From NCBI RefSeq assembly GCF_000690905.1, contig NZ_JMCL01000058.1, forward strand, positions 1 to 44,999: DNA of 44,999 nt, read 5' to 3'. A program made the translations under genes and the position numbers. The stretch is from Pseudomonas sp. Ant30-3 (GTDB lineage: Bacteria > Pseudomonadota > Gammaproteobacteria > Pseudomonadales > Pseudomonadaceae). Each line of letters opens with the position of its first letter. Within the stretch, counting starts at the first letter, position 1. Positions 11,749 through 20,148 of this stretch are shown one piece after another. The notes below the pieces were generated by a model. That model had not been told where the DNA came from, ran no database searches, and saw only the letters and a program-made list of their open reading frames with translations.

Positions 11749-12102
11749 TCAAACGAGGACCTGGCGAGTCGCCGCCATGTACTCATGAATCTGCTTCTCC
11801 ACCCGCGGATGAATAAGCTCCACCGGCCCGCGGCCATTGGGGCATGGCAAGGTTTTAGTGGTGCCGAACAGTCGACAGATCAGCGGGCGCTCGTCATACA
11901 CCGTGCAGCCATTCGGCCCCAGATGCACACAGTTGAGCTCATCCATTGCCGCATCCTGCTCGGCGCGGGTCTTGCGCGGCAGGCGCGACATCTCTTCGGG
12001 CGAGGTGGTCACCGGCCCACAACAGTCATGGCAGCCGGGCACGCACTCGAACGAGGGAATCTGCTGCCGCAGCGTGTGGATTTTCTGACGGTTGCAGCTC
12101 AT
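11749..12102 (-). CDS. YkgJ-like cysteine-cluster protein
   Basis: A 117-residue protein of the YkgJ / CxxCxxCC zinc- or iron-chelating family. Cysteines are visible in FECVPGCHDCCG (residues 20-30), NCVHLGPNGCTVYDERPLICRLFG (57-80) and LPCPNG, the usual spaced set of ligands. The metal and function are not known for this family. The frame extends 22 codons upstream, but the Met at 12102 (MSCNRQKIHTLRQQIP) matches the expected start; no strong ribosome site is seen at either. It is divergent from the FAD oxidoreductase gene. Confidence 0.78.
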   Translation of the reverse strand: MSCNRQKIHTLRQQIPSFECVPGCHDCCGPVTTSPEEMSRLPRKTRAEQDAAMDELNCVHLGPNGCTVYDERPLICRLFGTTKTLPCPNGRGPVELIHPRVEKQIHEYMAATRQVLV

Positions 12103-12248
12103 CGAAGCGGTGACCAAAAGCGAAATAGAGCGCAATTCTGCAGCAAAAAGTCCGATCCAGACAGCCACAACCGACCGATGTTGCCCGTGCCGGATGGTCC
12201 GGCTTATCCTCCGTCAATTTTTCAGACTGCCCAATCAGGATGACGTGC

Positions 12249-13541
12249 ATGAACGCCCGTGCCCAGCACATCGCTTCTTACTACGCTGCCAGCAGCATGC
12301 CGCAACCCGATCTGCCAATGCTCGAAGGCGAAGTGGTGGCCGATGTCTGCGTGATCGGCGGCGGTTTCTCGGGGCTGAACACTGCACTGGAACTGAGTGA
12401 GCGCGGGCTCAGCGTGGTGCTGCTTGAGGCGCACAAGATCGGCTGGGGCGCCAGCGGGCGTAACGGCGGGCAGTTGATTCGCGGGGTCGGCCATGGTCTT
12501 GATCAGTTCGCCAACGTGATCGGTGCGGACGGCGTGCGTCAGATGAAATTCATGGGGCTGGAAGCGGTGGAAATCGTCCGGCAACGGGTCGAGCGTTTCC
12601 AGATCGCCTGCGACCTGACGTGGGGTTACTGCGATCTCGCCAACAAGCCTCGCGATCTGGAGGGTTTTGCCGAAGACGCCGATGAATTGCGCGACCTCGG
12701 TTACCGGTACGAAACCCGATTGCTGCAAGCGCATGAGGTGCGCACAGTGGTGGGCTCCGACCGCTACGTTGGCGGCCTGATCGATATGGGCTCGGGGCAT
12801 TTGCATCCGCTGAACCTGGCCTTGGGCGAAGCCGCTGCCGCGCAGCAACTCGGTGCAAAGCTGTTCGAGGGATCCGCCGTGACCCGCATCGACTACGGCC
12901 CGCAGGTCAGGGTGCACACCGCTCGCGGCTCGGTTCGCGCCAAAACGCTGGTGCTGGGCTGTAATGCCTACCTCAACCAGCTCAACCCGGAACTCAGCGG
13001 CAAAGTATTACCCGCCGGCAGCTACATCATCGCCACCGAGCCTTTGAGTGAAGAACAGGCTCACTCATTGCTGCCGCAGAACATGGCGGTCTGCGATCAA
13101 CGAGTAGCGCTGGACTATTACCGGCTTTCGGCGGACCGGCGCTTGCTGTTCGGCGGTGCCTGTCATTACTCAGGGCGTGATCCGAAAGGCATCGCCGCGT
13201 ACATGCGACCGAAGATGCTGGAAGTCTTCCCGCAACTCGCCGACGTGAAGATTGATTATCAGTGGGGCGGGATGATCGGGATCGGTGCCAACCGCCTCCC
13301 GCAGATCGGCCGGCTCAAGGACCAGCCGAATGTGTATTACGCGCAGGCTTATTCCGGCCACGGCGTGAATGCCACGCATCTGGCCGGCAAACTGTTGGCC
13401 GAAGCCATAAGCGGGCAGCACAGTGGCGGCTTTGATCTGTTTGCAAAGGTGCCGCACATGACCTTCCCGGGCGGCAAGCATTTGCGCTCTCCGCTATTGG
13501 CGTTGGGAATGTTGTGGCATCGGATGAAGGAATTGGTCTGA
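12249..13541 (+). CDS. FAD-dependent oxidoreductase, PuuB/PauB-like
   Basis: A 430-residue DAO-family flavoprotein. The FAD motif is VCVIGGGFSGLNTALELSERG (residues 31-51), followed by VVLLEAHKIGWGASGRNGGQL, and the C-terminus has YYAQAYSGHGVNATHLAGKLLAEA. This pattern fits gamma-glutamylputrescine oxidoreductases (PuuB; the P. aeruginosa PauB paralogues), and the neighbour genes of the equivalent P. aeruginosa region support polyamine catabolism. The exact amine substrate cannot be told. Two ATGs are possible; that at 12249 has AGGA eight bases upstream, whereas the one at 12240 overlaps that site. It stands alone and ends at a REP pair. Confidence 0.85.
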   Translation: MNARAQHIASYYAASSMPQPDLPMLEGEVVADVCVIGGGFSGLNTALELSERGLSVVLLEAHKIGWGASGRNGGQLIRGVGHGLDQFANVIGADGVRQMKFMGLEAVEIVRQRVERFQIACDLTWGYCDLANKPRDLEGFAEDADELRDLGYRYETRLLQAHEVRTVVGSDRYVGGLIDMGSGHLHPLNLALGEAAAAQQLGAKLFEGSAVTRIDYGPQVRVHTARGSVRAKTLVLGCNAYLNQLNPELSGKVLPAGSYIIATEPLSEEQAHSLLPQNMAVCDQRVALDYYRLSADRRLLFGGACHYSGRDPKGIAAYMRPKMLEVFPQLADVKIDYQWGGMIGIGANRLPQIGRLKDQPNVYYAQAYSGHGVNATHLAGKLLAEAISGQHSGGFDLFAKVPHMTFPGGKHLRSPLLALGMLWHRMKELV

Positions 13542-13566
13542 CAGATCTCAGCGCCTGGTCATACGT

Positions 13567-13661
13567 ATTCGCGGAGCAGGCTCGCTCCCACAAGGGTTGC
13601 TGTAATTCACAAACATTGTGTTCGACCCAATGCCTGTGGGAGCGAGCCTGCTCGCGATTCG
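13567..13661. repeat. REP doublet (REPIN) between convergent genes
   Basis: ATTCGCGGAGCAGGCTCG-CTCCCACA and its reverse complement TGTGGGAGCGAGCCTGCTCG-CGAT lie about 46 bases apart. The left copy has one extra G (CGCGGAGCAGG instead of CGCGAGCAGG). It separates the FAD oxidoreductase from the DUF1127 gene. Confidence 0.9.
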
Positions 13662-13680
13662 CTAAACGACACAGCGCTCA

Positions 13681-13926
13681 TCAGATCCGCCAGAAAGGCT
13701 TCAACCCCTCCTCCCGCGCTTGTTGCGGGCTCAATCCGACATCATTCAACTGCTCCGCCGTCAGGTCCAGCAACGCCTTGCGTGTGTGCAGACGATGCCA
13801 GAACAGGCCCCAGCGACCCAGACCCGCCGGCGCGTTGCGCATGATTGCCTCGCACGCGGCGTTTTTCTGCCCTGTCGCCAGTTCCTGACTGTGTAATGTC
13901 AGCCGCACATCGCTCAAGCCGTTCAT
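13681..13926 (-). CDS. DUF1127 domain protein
   Basis: An 81-residue small protein. The C-terminal 45 residues carry the DUF1127 (YjiS-like) signature: W-x-RLHTRKALLDLTAEQLNDVGLSPQQAREEGLKPFWR. The family is rich in basic and aromatic residues, and short members in alpha-proteobacteria have been linked to RNA binding and phosphate/carbon balance; no role is known here. CAGGAG nine bases upstream supports the start. It diverges from a MocR-type regulator with a 178-base region full of repeated motifs between them, which suggests that it is the target of that regulator. Confidence 0.85.
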   Translation of the reverse strand: MNGLSDVRLTLHSQELATGQKNAACEAIMRNAPAGLGRWGLFWHRLHTRKALLDLTAEQLNDVGLSPQQAREEGLKPFWRI

Positions 13927-13989
13927 TTTGATTGCTCCTGTTTACATGGGTAGCCAGAGCTTTCATGATGCGTTCACGGCGAAAAGCAT

Positions 13990-14071
13990 TACAGATTCAA
14001 ACAGAATGTATTAATTCCATACAGATTCGCCGATTAAGCCTCTGAATCGAGATTATTCAGCTCATCTGTAT
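13990..14071. promoter_or_regulatory. repeat-rich operator region between DUF1127 and mocR-like genes
   Basis: TACAGATTC occurs twice as a direct repeat, at 13990-13998 and 14020-14028, exactly 30 bases apart (about three helical turns). A reversed copy, ATCTGTAT, is at 14064-14071, pairing perfectly with ATACAGAT at 14019-14026, and a partial copy (TCTGAATC, reversed GATTCAGA) is at 14041-14048. MocR regulators usually bind spaced direct repeats in the divergent region next to their own gene, so this is the probable operator. Confidence 0.6.
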
Positions 14072-14104
14072 TGGTTTTGCCACTCAACCAACCGAGGCTG
14101 CACC

Positions 14105-15538
14105 ATGACCCTCTACGTCAACCTTGCCGAATTGCTCGGCACCCGGATCGAACAAGGCTTCTACCGCCCGGGCGACCGGTTGCCCTCGGTGCGGGCGTTG
14201 AGCGTGGAACACGGCGTCAGCCTGAGCACGGTGCAGCAAGCCTATCGCGTGCTGGAAGACAGCGGACTGGCGATGCCGAAACCGAAGTCCGGTTACTTCG
14301 TCCCGGTCAGCCGGGACTTGCCCGAGCTGCCCGCGATCGGCCGCCCGGCGCAACGGCCCGTGGACATTTCCCAGTGGGACCAGGTGCTGGAGCTGATCCG
14401 CGCGGTGCCGCGTAAAGACGTGGTGCAGCTGGGACGCGGCATGCCGGACATCACGACGCCAACCATGAAGCCACTGTTGCGAAGCCTGGCGCGCATCAGT
14501 CGCCGACAGGACATGCCTGGTCTGTATTACGACAATATTCACGGCACCCTCGAACTGCGCGAACAGATTGCCCGGCTGATGCTCGATTCCGGTTGCCAAT
14601 TGACGTCAAACGACCTGGTGATCACCACCGGCTGCCACGAAGCGTTATCAACCAGCGTGCGCGCGATTTGCGAGCCGGGCGACATCGTCGCCGTCGATTC
14701 ACCGAGCTTTCATGGCGCAATGCAAACGCTCAAAGGCCTGAACATGAAGGCCCTGGAAATCCCCACCGACCCGCTCACCGGCATCAGCCTGGATGCGCTG
14801 GAACTGGCCCTCGAACAGTGGCCGATCAAAGTCATACAGTTGACGCCCAACTGCAACAACCCGTTAGGCTACATCATGCCGGAGTCGCGCAAACGCGCGT
14901 TGTTGACACTTGCGCAGCGGTTCGACGTGGCGATCATCGAGGACGATGTGTATGGCGAACTGTCCTACACCTATCCACGCCCGCGCACGATCAAATCCTT
15001 CGACGAAGACGGCCGCGTCCTGCTGTGCAGCTCGTTTTCCAAAACGTTGGCGCCGGGTCTGCGAATCGGCTGGGTCGCGCCGGGCCGATACTTGGAGCGG
15101 GTGCTGCATATGAAATACATCAGCACCGGCTCCACAGCGCCACAACCACAGATCGCGATCGCCGAATTCCTCAAGGGCGGGCATTTCGAGCCGCATCTGC
15201 GGCGGATGCGCACGCAGTACCAGCGCAGTCGCGACGTGATGATCGACTGGGTGACTCGTTATTTCCCGATCGGCACCCGAGCCAGTCGCCCACAAGGAAG
15301 TTTCATGCTGTGGGTGGAAATGCCGGAGGGTTTCGACACCCTGAAACTTAACCGCGCCCTGCATGACCAAGGGGTGCAGATCGCCGTCGGCAGCATCTTT
15401 TCTGCCTCGGGCAAATACCGCAATTGCCTGCGGATGAACTACGCTGCCAAACCAACGCCACAGATCGAAGAAGCAGTACGCAAGGTTGGCGCAGCAGCTA
15501 TCAGATTGCTCGCGGAAACTGACAGCTTCACGCACTGA
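14105..15538 (+). CDS. MocR-type regulator: GntR winged HTH fused to PLP aminotransferase fold
   Basis: A 477-residue protein with a GntR-type HTH at residues 5-70 (GDRLPSVRALSVEHGVSLSTVQQAYRVLEDSGL) and a fold-type I aminotransferase domain at about 105-465. The PLP lysine is in SSFSKTLAPGLRIGW; QLTPNCNNPLGY and IIEDDVYGEL carry the cofactor-binding Asn and Asp. MocR proteins are regulators that use PLP adducts of small amines or amino acids as signals rather than classic enzymes. The ligand here is unknown. GAGG eight bases upstream supports the start. It diverges from the DUF1127 gene, and a phospholipase-D-family lipoprotein gene follows on the same strand 60 bases later. Confidence 0.9.
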   Translation: MTLYVNLAELLGTRIEQGFYRPGDRLPSVRALSVEHGVSLSTVQQAYRVLEDSGLAMPKPKSGYFVPVSRDLPELPAIGRPAQRPVDISQWDQVLELIRAVPRKDVVQLGRGMPDITTPTMKPLLRSLARISRRQDMPGLYYDNIHGTLELREQIARLMLDSGCQLTSNDLVITTGCHEALSTSVRAICEPGDIVAVDSPSFHGAMQTLKGLNMKALEIPTDPLTGISLDALELALEQWPIKVIQLTPNCNNPLGYIMPESRKRALLTLAQRFDVAIIEDDVYGELSYTYPRPRTIKSFDEDGRVLLCSSFSKTLAPGLRIGWVAPGRYLERVLHMKYISTGSTAPQPQIAIAEFLKGGHFEPHLRRMRTQYQRSRDVMIDWVTRYFPIGTRASRPQGSFMLWVEMPEGFDTLKLNRALHDQGVQIAVGSIFSASGKYRNCLRMNYAAKPTPQIEEAVRKVGAAAIRLLAETDSFTH

Positions 15539-15597
15539 CCTTTATCGGGAAATCAGCGTCCTATGTCGACACCTGCCGCCAATCGGAACGATCCTAC

Positions 15598-17163
15598 GTG
15601 AGATTCAGACAGCCCCTGCTTGCTCTCCTCCTTCTCGCATCGGTCCTTGGCGGTTGCGCCAGTTTCGACGTTCAACGTGAACCCAGTCAGGCCCTGCCTG
15701 CCAGCGATTCTGCATTCGGGCGCTCGATTCAGGCTCAGGCCGCGCCGCACGAGGGCAAATCGGGATTCCGCCTGCTGTCCAACAGCAGTGAAGCCTTCAC
15801 TGCCCGCGCCGAGCTGATTCGCAACGCGCAAAGCAGCCTCGACTTGCAGTACTACATCGTGCACGACGGCATCAGCACGCGAATGCTGGTGGAGGAGCTG
15901 CTCAAGGCCGCGGACCGTGGCGTGCGCGTGCGCATCCTCCTCGACGACACCACCAGCGATGGCCTGGACTGGATCATCGGCACGCTGGCGGCGCATCCGC
16001 AGATCCAGATTCGCCTGTTCAACCCGCTGCATCTCGGTCGCGCCACCGGTGTCACACGAGCAATGGGCCGGCTGTTCGACCTGTCGCTGCAACACCGGCG
16101 CATGCACAACAAACTCTGGCTGGCGGACAACAGCGCGGCCATCGTTGGCGGGCGTAACCTGGGCGACGAATATTTTGATGCCGAGCCCAATCTGAATTTC
16201 ACCGACATCGACATGCTCGGCATCGGCCCGGTCGCCGAGCAACTCGGACACAGTTTTGATCAGTACTGGAACAGCGCGCTGAGTAAACCGATTGATGAAT
16301 TCCTGTCGAGCAAGCCGACCCAAAAGGATCTGCAGAACAGCCGGGCGCGCCTGGAAGAATCGCTGGAAGAAACGCGCAAACAGAATCACGCGTTGTATCA
16401 GCAGTTGATGACCTTCACCACCAATCCGCGCATGGACATCTGGCGCCGCGAGCTGATCTGGGCCTGGAACCAGGCATTGTGGGATGCACCGAGCAAGGTC
16501 TTGTCGAAGGGTGAACCCGACCCGCACCTGCTGCTCACCACTCAACTGGCGCCGGAGCTGAAAGGCGTCAGCAAGGATCTGGTTCTGATCTCGGCCTACT
16601 TCGTGCCCGGCGAGCCAGGGCTGGTGTACCTCACCGGCCGCGCTGATGCCGGGGTTGCGGTAAGCCTGTTGACCAATTCGCTGGAGGCCACCGACGTTCC
16701 GGCCGTGCACGGAGGTTACGCCCCCTATCGCAAGGCATTGCTGGAACATGGTGTGAAACTGTACGAGCTGCGTCGTCAGCCAGGTGAAGGCGGCGGCAGC
16801 GGACCGATCTTCTACGGTAAATCCTTCAAGGGCTCCGATTCCAGCCTGCACAGCAAAGCGATCATTTTCGACCAGCAGAAATCCTTCATCGGCTCGTTCA
16901 ACTTCGATCCGCGCTCAGTGCTGTGGAACACCGAAGTCGGCGTCCTGGTGGACAGCCCGGAACTGGCCGCACATGTGCACAGAGCCGCGATGGAAGGTAT
17001 GGCGCCGGCGCTGAGTTATCACGTCAAACTGGAGAACGACAAGGTTGTGTGGGTAACTGAAGACGACGGCAAAATGCACACATTGACCAGGGAGCCGGGA
17101 AGCATGTGGCGCCGGTTCAATGCCTGGTTCAGCACGGCGGTCGGGCTGGAGCGGATGCTGTAA
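15598..17163 (+). CDS. phospholipase D family lipoprotein, cardiolipin-synthase-like
   Basis: A 521-residue predicted lipoprotein: residues 1-20 are a signal peptide ending in the lipobox VLGGC (Cys20). Two HKD motifs follow: MHNKLWLAD (H170, K172, D177) with GGRNLGDEYF, and LHSKAIIFD (from H418) with GSFNFDPRS. This is the layout of the YmdC/ClsC branch of the PLD superfamily, so phosphatidyl transfer in the envelope is likely; cardiolipin synthesis specifically is not proven. The start is GTG, whose last two bases begin the TGA of a 12-codon ORF (15563-15601). It follows the MocR-type gene by 60 bases and may be cotranscribed with it. Confidence 0.88.
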   Translation: MRFRQPLLALLLLASVLGGCASFDVQREPSQALPASDSAFGRSIQAQAAPHEGKSGFRLLSNSSEAFTARAELIRNAQSSLDLQYYIVHDGISTRMLVEELLKAADRGVRVRILLDDTTSDGLDWIIGTLAAHPQIQIRLFNPLHLGRATGVTRAMGRLFDLSLQHRRMHNKLWLADNSAAIVGGRNLGDEYFDAEPNLNFTDIDMLGIGPVAEQLGHSFDQYWNSALSKPIDEFLSSKPTQKDLQNSRARLEESLEETRKQNHALYQQLMTFTTNPRMDIWRRELIWAWNQALWDAPSKVLSKGEPDPHLLLTTQLAPELKGVSKDLVLISAYFVPGEPGLVYLTGRADAGVAVSLLTNSLEATDVPAVHGGYAPYRKALLEHGVKLYELRRQPGEGGGSGPIFYGKSFKGSDSSLHSKAIIFDQQKSFIGSFNFDPRSVLWNTEVGVLVDSPELAAHVHRAAMEGMAPALSYHVKLENDKVVWVTEDDGKMHTLTREPGSMWRRFNAWFSTAVGLERML

Positions 17164-17180
17164 CGCCCGAACGCGCCCCT

Positions 17181-17246
17181 TTGTAGCAGCTGGCGAAGCC
17201 TGCGTCTGGCTGCGCTACAAAACGCAGGCTTCGCCAGTTGCTACAA
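17181..17246. repeat. REP-like palindrome, second family, between convergent genes
   Basis: Arms of 25 bases (TTGTAGCAGCTGGCGAAG and onward) pair with one mismatch around a 16-base centre. The sequence family differs from the GGGAGC-type REPs but matches the element at 43353-43484. It ends two bases from the stop codon of the MFS gene. Confidence 0.88.
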
Positions 17247-17248
17247 GG

Positions 17249-18391
17249 TTATGCCGGTTGTACGGCACCAAACGCGCCCTGACGCGTGAGCAGAATGACC
17301 AGCCCCAACGCGCCGGCCGCCATCAACAACGGCAGCGCATGCCCGCTGATCCACTGGCTGCCGGCACCGGCGGCCAGCGGACCGATCAGACAACCGATCC
17401 CCCACAACTGCGCAATGTGCGCATTGGCGCGCACCAGGGCGTCATCGCGATAGCGTTCGCCGATCAGAATCAGCGACAGGGTGAACAGTCCACCGGCACT
17501 CGCGCCGAACAACACCCACAGCGGCCAGATCATCAGCGTGTCGATCAGCAACGGGATGGCCAGGCTCGACACCAGCAGGATCACCGCGCAACCGGTGAAC
17601 AGCGTGCGCCGCGAAAGTCGATCCGCCAGCGCCCCTATCGGTAATTGCAGCAAGGCATCGCCGACCACCACCGTGCTGACCATCGCCAAGGCGATGTCGG
17701 TGCTAAAGCCCTGGCGCAGGCAGTACACCGGCAGCAGAGTCAGGATCATCGCCTCGAACGCGGCAAACAACGACACCGCCCATGCAATCGCCGGCAGGCC
17801 CCGGCAGAATCCCGACAGATCGCTGAACGTCACGCTGCAGGCTTCACTGCTCGGCGCACCGCTGCGACCCAGCAACAGCAGTGGCGCTGTCAGCAACAAC
17901 ACGACGCCCACCCAGAATCCGTAATCGTGGTCGGTACCCACCACGCCCAACAGCAGAGGCCCGGCCAACTGACTCAGCGCATAACTGCTGCCATACAACG
18001 CCACCAGTCGGCCGCGCCATTGCTCGACCACCAGTTGGTTGATCCAGCTTTCGCCGAGAATGAACACGAGCGTCAGGATCACCCCGATCATCAGGCGCAG
18101 CAGCAGCCATACCGGATAACTGGGCAGCAACGCGAGCAACCCGATAGACAACGCGCCGGCCCACAAACACAGACGCATCAGGTTGGCAGTGCCGAATTTC
18201 GCAGCCAGATGACTGGAGATCTTCGCGCCGACCAGCACACCAATCGCCGGCATGGCTGCCATCACGCCGATAGCGAATGAGCCGTAGCCCCAGCCTTCCA
18301 GACGAAACGACACCAGCGGCATGCTGACGCCCAATGCCAGGCCCACGCTCAAGACAGCTGCCAACACGGCGAAATAGGTCGCCCAACGCAT
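17249..18391 (-). CDS. MFS transporter, YcaD-like
   Basis: A 380-residue inner-membrane protein with about 12 hydrophobic segments and a short central cytoplasmic stretch (residues 173-190). The first half has the MFS pattern GVMAAMPAIGVLVGAKISSHLAAKFG and FILGESWINQLVVEQWRGRLVALYG, typical of the YcaD branch of uncharacterised transporters; the second half has GALADRLSRRTLF. Substrate is unknown and nothing nearby identifies it. AGGAG eight bases upstream supports the start. It is downstream of the aldehyde dehydrogenase but separated by a long REP element, so it is probably its own unit. Confidence 0.85.
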   Translation of the reverse strand: MRWATYFAVLAAVLSVGLALGVSMPLVSFRLEGWGYGSFAIGVMAAMPAIGVLVGAKISSHLAAKFGTANLMRLCLWAGALSIGLLALLPSYPVWLLLRLMIGVILTLVFILGESWINQLVVEQWRGRLVALYGSSYALSQLAGPLLLGVVGTDHDYGFWVGVVLLLTAPLLLLGRSGAPSSEACSVTFSDLSGFCRGLPAIAWAVSLFAAFEAMILTLLPVYCLRQGFSTDIALAMVSTVVVGDALLQLPIGALADRLSRRTLFTGCAVILLVSSLAIPLLIDTLMIWPLWVLFGASAGGLFTLSLILIGERYRDDALVRANAHIAQLWGIGCLIGPLAAGAGSQWISGHALPLLMAAGALGLVILLTRQGAFGAVQPA

Positions 18392-18440
18392 GTTCCACGC
18401 TCCTGTGGATTGTTATTTTTCAGTCACGCCACAAAACAAA

Positions 18441-18604
18441 TGTGGGAGCGAGCCCTGTGGTGAGGGGATTTATCCCCGTTGGCTCGCGTAGCGGCCCCAA
18501 AACCTGGACCCACGGAGTATCAACTACACCGCGCTCGCCGGTTTTGCGACTGCTTCGCAGCCGAACGGGGATAAATCCCCTCGCCACAAAGTCTTGCTCC
18601 CACA
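18441..18604. repeat. long composite REP palindrome downstream of aldehyde dehydrogenase
   Basis: An element of about 164 bases whose outer arms begin TGTGGGAGCGAG on the left and, reversed, TGTGGGAGCAAG on the right. Inside both lies the core GAGGGGATTTATCCCCG. It is a third REP-type variant, with a larger centre than the others, and sits between the kauB-like stop and the MFS start. Confidence 0.85.
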
Positions 18605-18654
18605 AAGATTGCTACACCTATAGAGCCTGTTTCTGGAAGGCTCCCCTCAACGAC

Positions 18655-20148
18655 TTACAGCTTGATCCAGGTCGCCTTCAGCTCGGTGTACTTGTCGAAC
18701 GCGTGCAGCGATTTGTCGCGACCGTTGCCGGACTGTTTGAAACCACCAAAGGGCGCCGTCATGTCGCCGCCGTCGTATTGATTAACCCACACGCTACCGG
18801 CGCGCAGAGCCCGAGCGGTCAGGTGAGCCTTGGAAATGTCCTTGGTCCACACCGCTGCCGCCAGGCCGTAAGGCGTGTCGTTGGCGATCTGGATGGCTTC
18901 CTCGGCAGTATCGAAGGCAATCACTGACAGTACAGGGCCAAAGATTTCTTCCTGAGCGATCTTCATTGCGTTGTTCACGCCGTCGAAAATGGTTGGCTCC
19001 ACGTAGGTGCCGCCGGTGTCCTGCAGTGTGCGCTTGCCACCGGCGACCAGTTTGGCGCCGTCGGCGTGACCGGACTCGATGTAGGACAGCACGGTGTTCA
19101 TCTGCTGAGTGTCCACCAGCGCGCCAACATTGGTTTGCGGATCCAGCGGATTGCCCGGCTTCCAGGTTTTCAACGCTTCGATCACCAGCGGCAGGAACGT
19201 GTCTTTGATCGAACGCTCGACCAGCAGACGCGAACCGGCGGTGCAGACTTCGCCCTGGTTGAAAGCGATGGCGCCGGCAGCCGCTTCGGCAGCCGCTTGC
19301 AGGTCCGGAGCGTCGGCGAAAACGATGTTCGGGCTCTTGCCGCCGGCTTCAAGCCAGACGCGTTTCATGTTCGATTCGCCAGAGTAGATCAGCAGTTGCT
19401 TGGCGATCTTGGTCGAGCCGGTAAACACCAGCGTATCGACATCGTTGTGCAGCGCCAGCGCCTTGCCGACCGTGTGACCGTAGCCCGGCAACACGTTCAA
19501 TACGCCTTTCGGGATCCCGGCTTCGACGGCCAGCGCAGCGATGCGGATGGCGGTCAACGGGGATTTTTCCGACGGCTTGAGGATCACCGAGTTACCGGTG
19601 GACAGCGCCGGCCCAAGTTTCCAGCAGGCCATCATCAGCGGGAAGTTCCACGGCACAATCGCGCCCACGACGCCTACCGGCTCACGAGTGACCAGACCCA
19701 ATTGATCGTGCGGAGTGGCGGCCACTTCGTCATAAATCTTGTCGATCGCTTCACCGCTCCAGCTCAGGGCTTGCGCCGCACCGGGAATGTCGATGTGCAA
19801 GGAATCGCTGATCGGCTTGCCCATGTCGAGTGTTTCAAGCAGCGCGAGCTCTTCGGCGTGCTGCTTCAGCAGGCCGGCAAAACGAATCATGGTAGCTTTG
19901 CGTTTGCTCGGCGCCAGGCGCGACCAGGCACCGGAATTGAACGTAGCACGAGCGTTTTCAACAGCACGCTGAGCGTCGGCGGCGTCACAGCTGGCAATCT
20001 TGCCGAGCAGACGGCCATCGACCGGGCTGATGCACTCGAAGGTCTCGCTGGAGACGGCATCGGTGTATTCGCCATTGATATAGGCGCGGCCTTCGATCTT
20101 CAGATCGCGAGCCCGTTGCTCCCAATCGGCACGAGTCAGGGTGGTCAT
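18655..20148 (-). CDS. kauB: aldehyde dehydrogenase, KauB/PauC/PuuC type
   Basis: A 497-residue NAD(P)-dependent aldehyde dehydrogenase. The catalytic Glu is in WLEAGGKSPNIVFADA and the catalytic Cys in FNQGEVCTAGSRLLVERS (near residue 302); the cofactor loop is FTGSTKIAKQLL, and PWNFPLMMACWKLGPAL is present. It resembles the enzymes oxidising 4-guanidinobutyraldehyde and gamma-glutamyl-aminobutyraldehyde in arginine and putrescine catabolism (P. aeruginosa kauB/pauC, adjacent to rpmG as here). The frame opens 32 codons earlier, but GAGGAGGA eight to ten bases before the ATG at 20148 fixes the start. It is divergent from a cupin gene. Confidence 0.88.
   Translation of the reverse strand: MTTLTRADWEQRARDLKIEGRAYINGEYTDAVSSETFECISPVDGRLLGKIASCDAADAQRAVENARATFNSGAWSRLAPSKRKATMIRFAGLLKQHAEELALLETLDMGKPISDSLHIDIPGAAQALSWSGEAIDKIYDEVAATPHDQLGLVTREPVGVVGAIVPWNFPLMMACWKLGPALSTGNSVILKPSEKSPLTAIRIAALAVEAGIPKGVLNVLPGYGHTVGKALALHNDVDTLVFTGSTKIAKQLLIYSGESNMKRVWLEAGGKSPNIVFADAPDLQAAAEAAAGAIAFNQGEVCTAGSRLLVERSIKDTFLPLVIEALKTWKPGNPLDPQTNVGALVDTQQMNTVLSYIESGHADGAKLVAGGKRTLQDTGGTYVEPTIFDGVNNAMKIAQEEIFGPVLSVIAFDTAEEAIQIANDTPYGLAAAVWTKDISKAHLTARALRAGSVWVNQYDGGDMTAPFGGFKQSGNGRDKSLHAFDKYTELKATWIKL

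Noticed and set aside
15553..16851. A 432-codon open frame opposite the PLD lipoprotein gene
   Set aside because: It shows no family resemblance and no ribosome site, while both HKD motifs and the lipobox lie on the plus strand.
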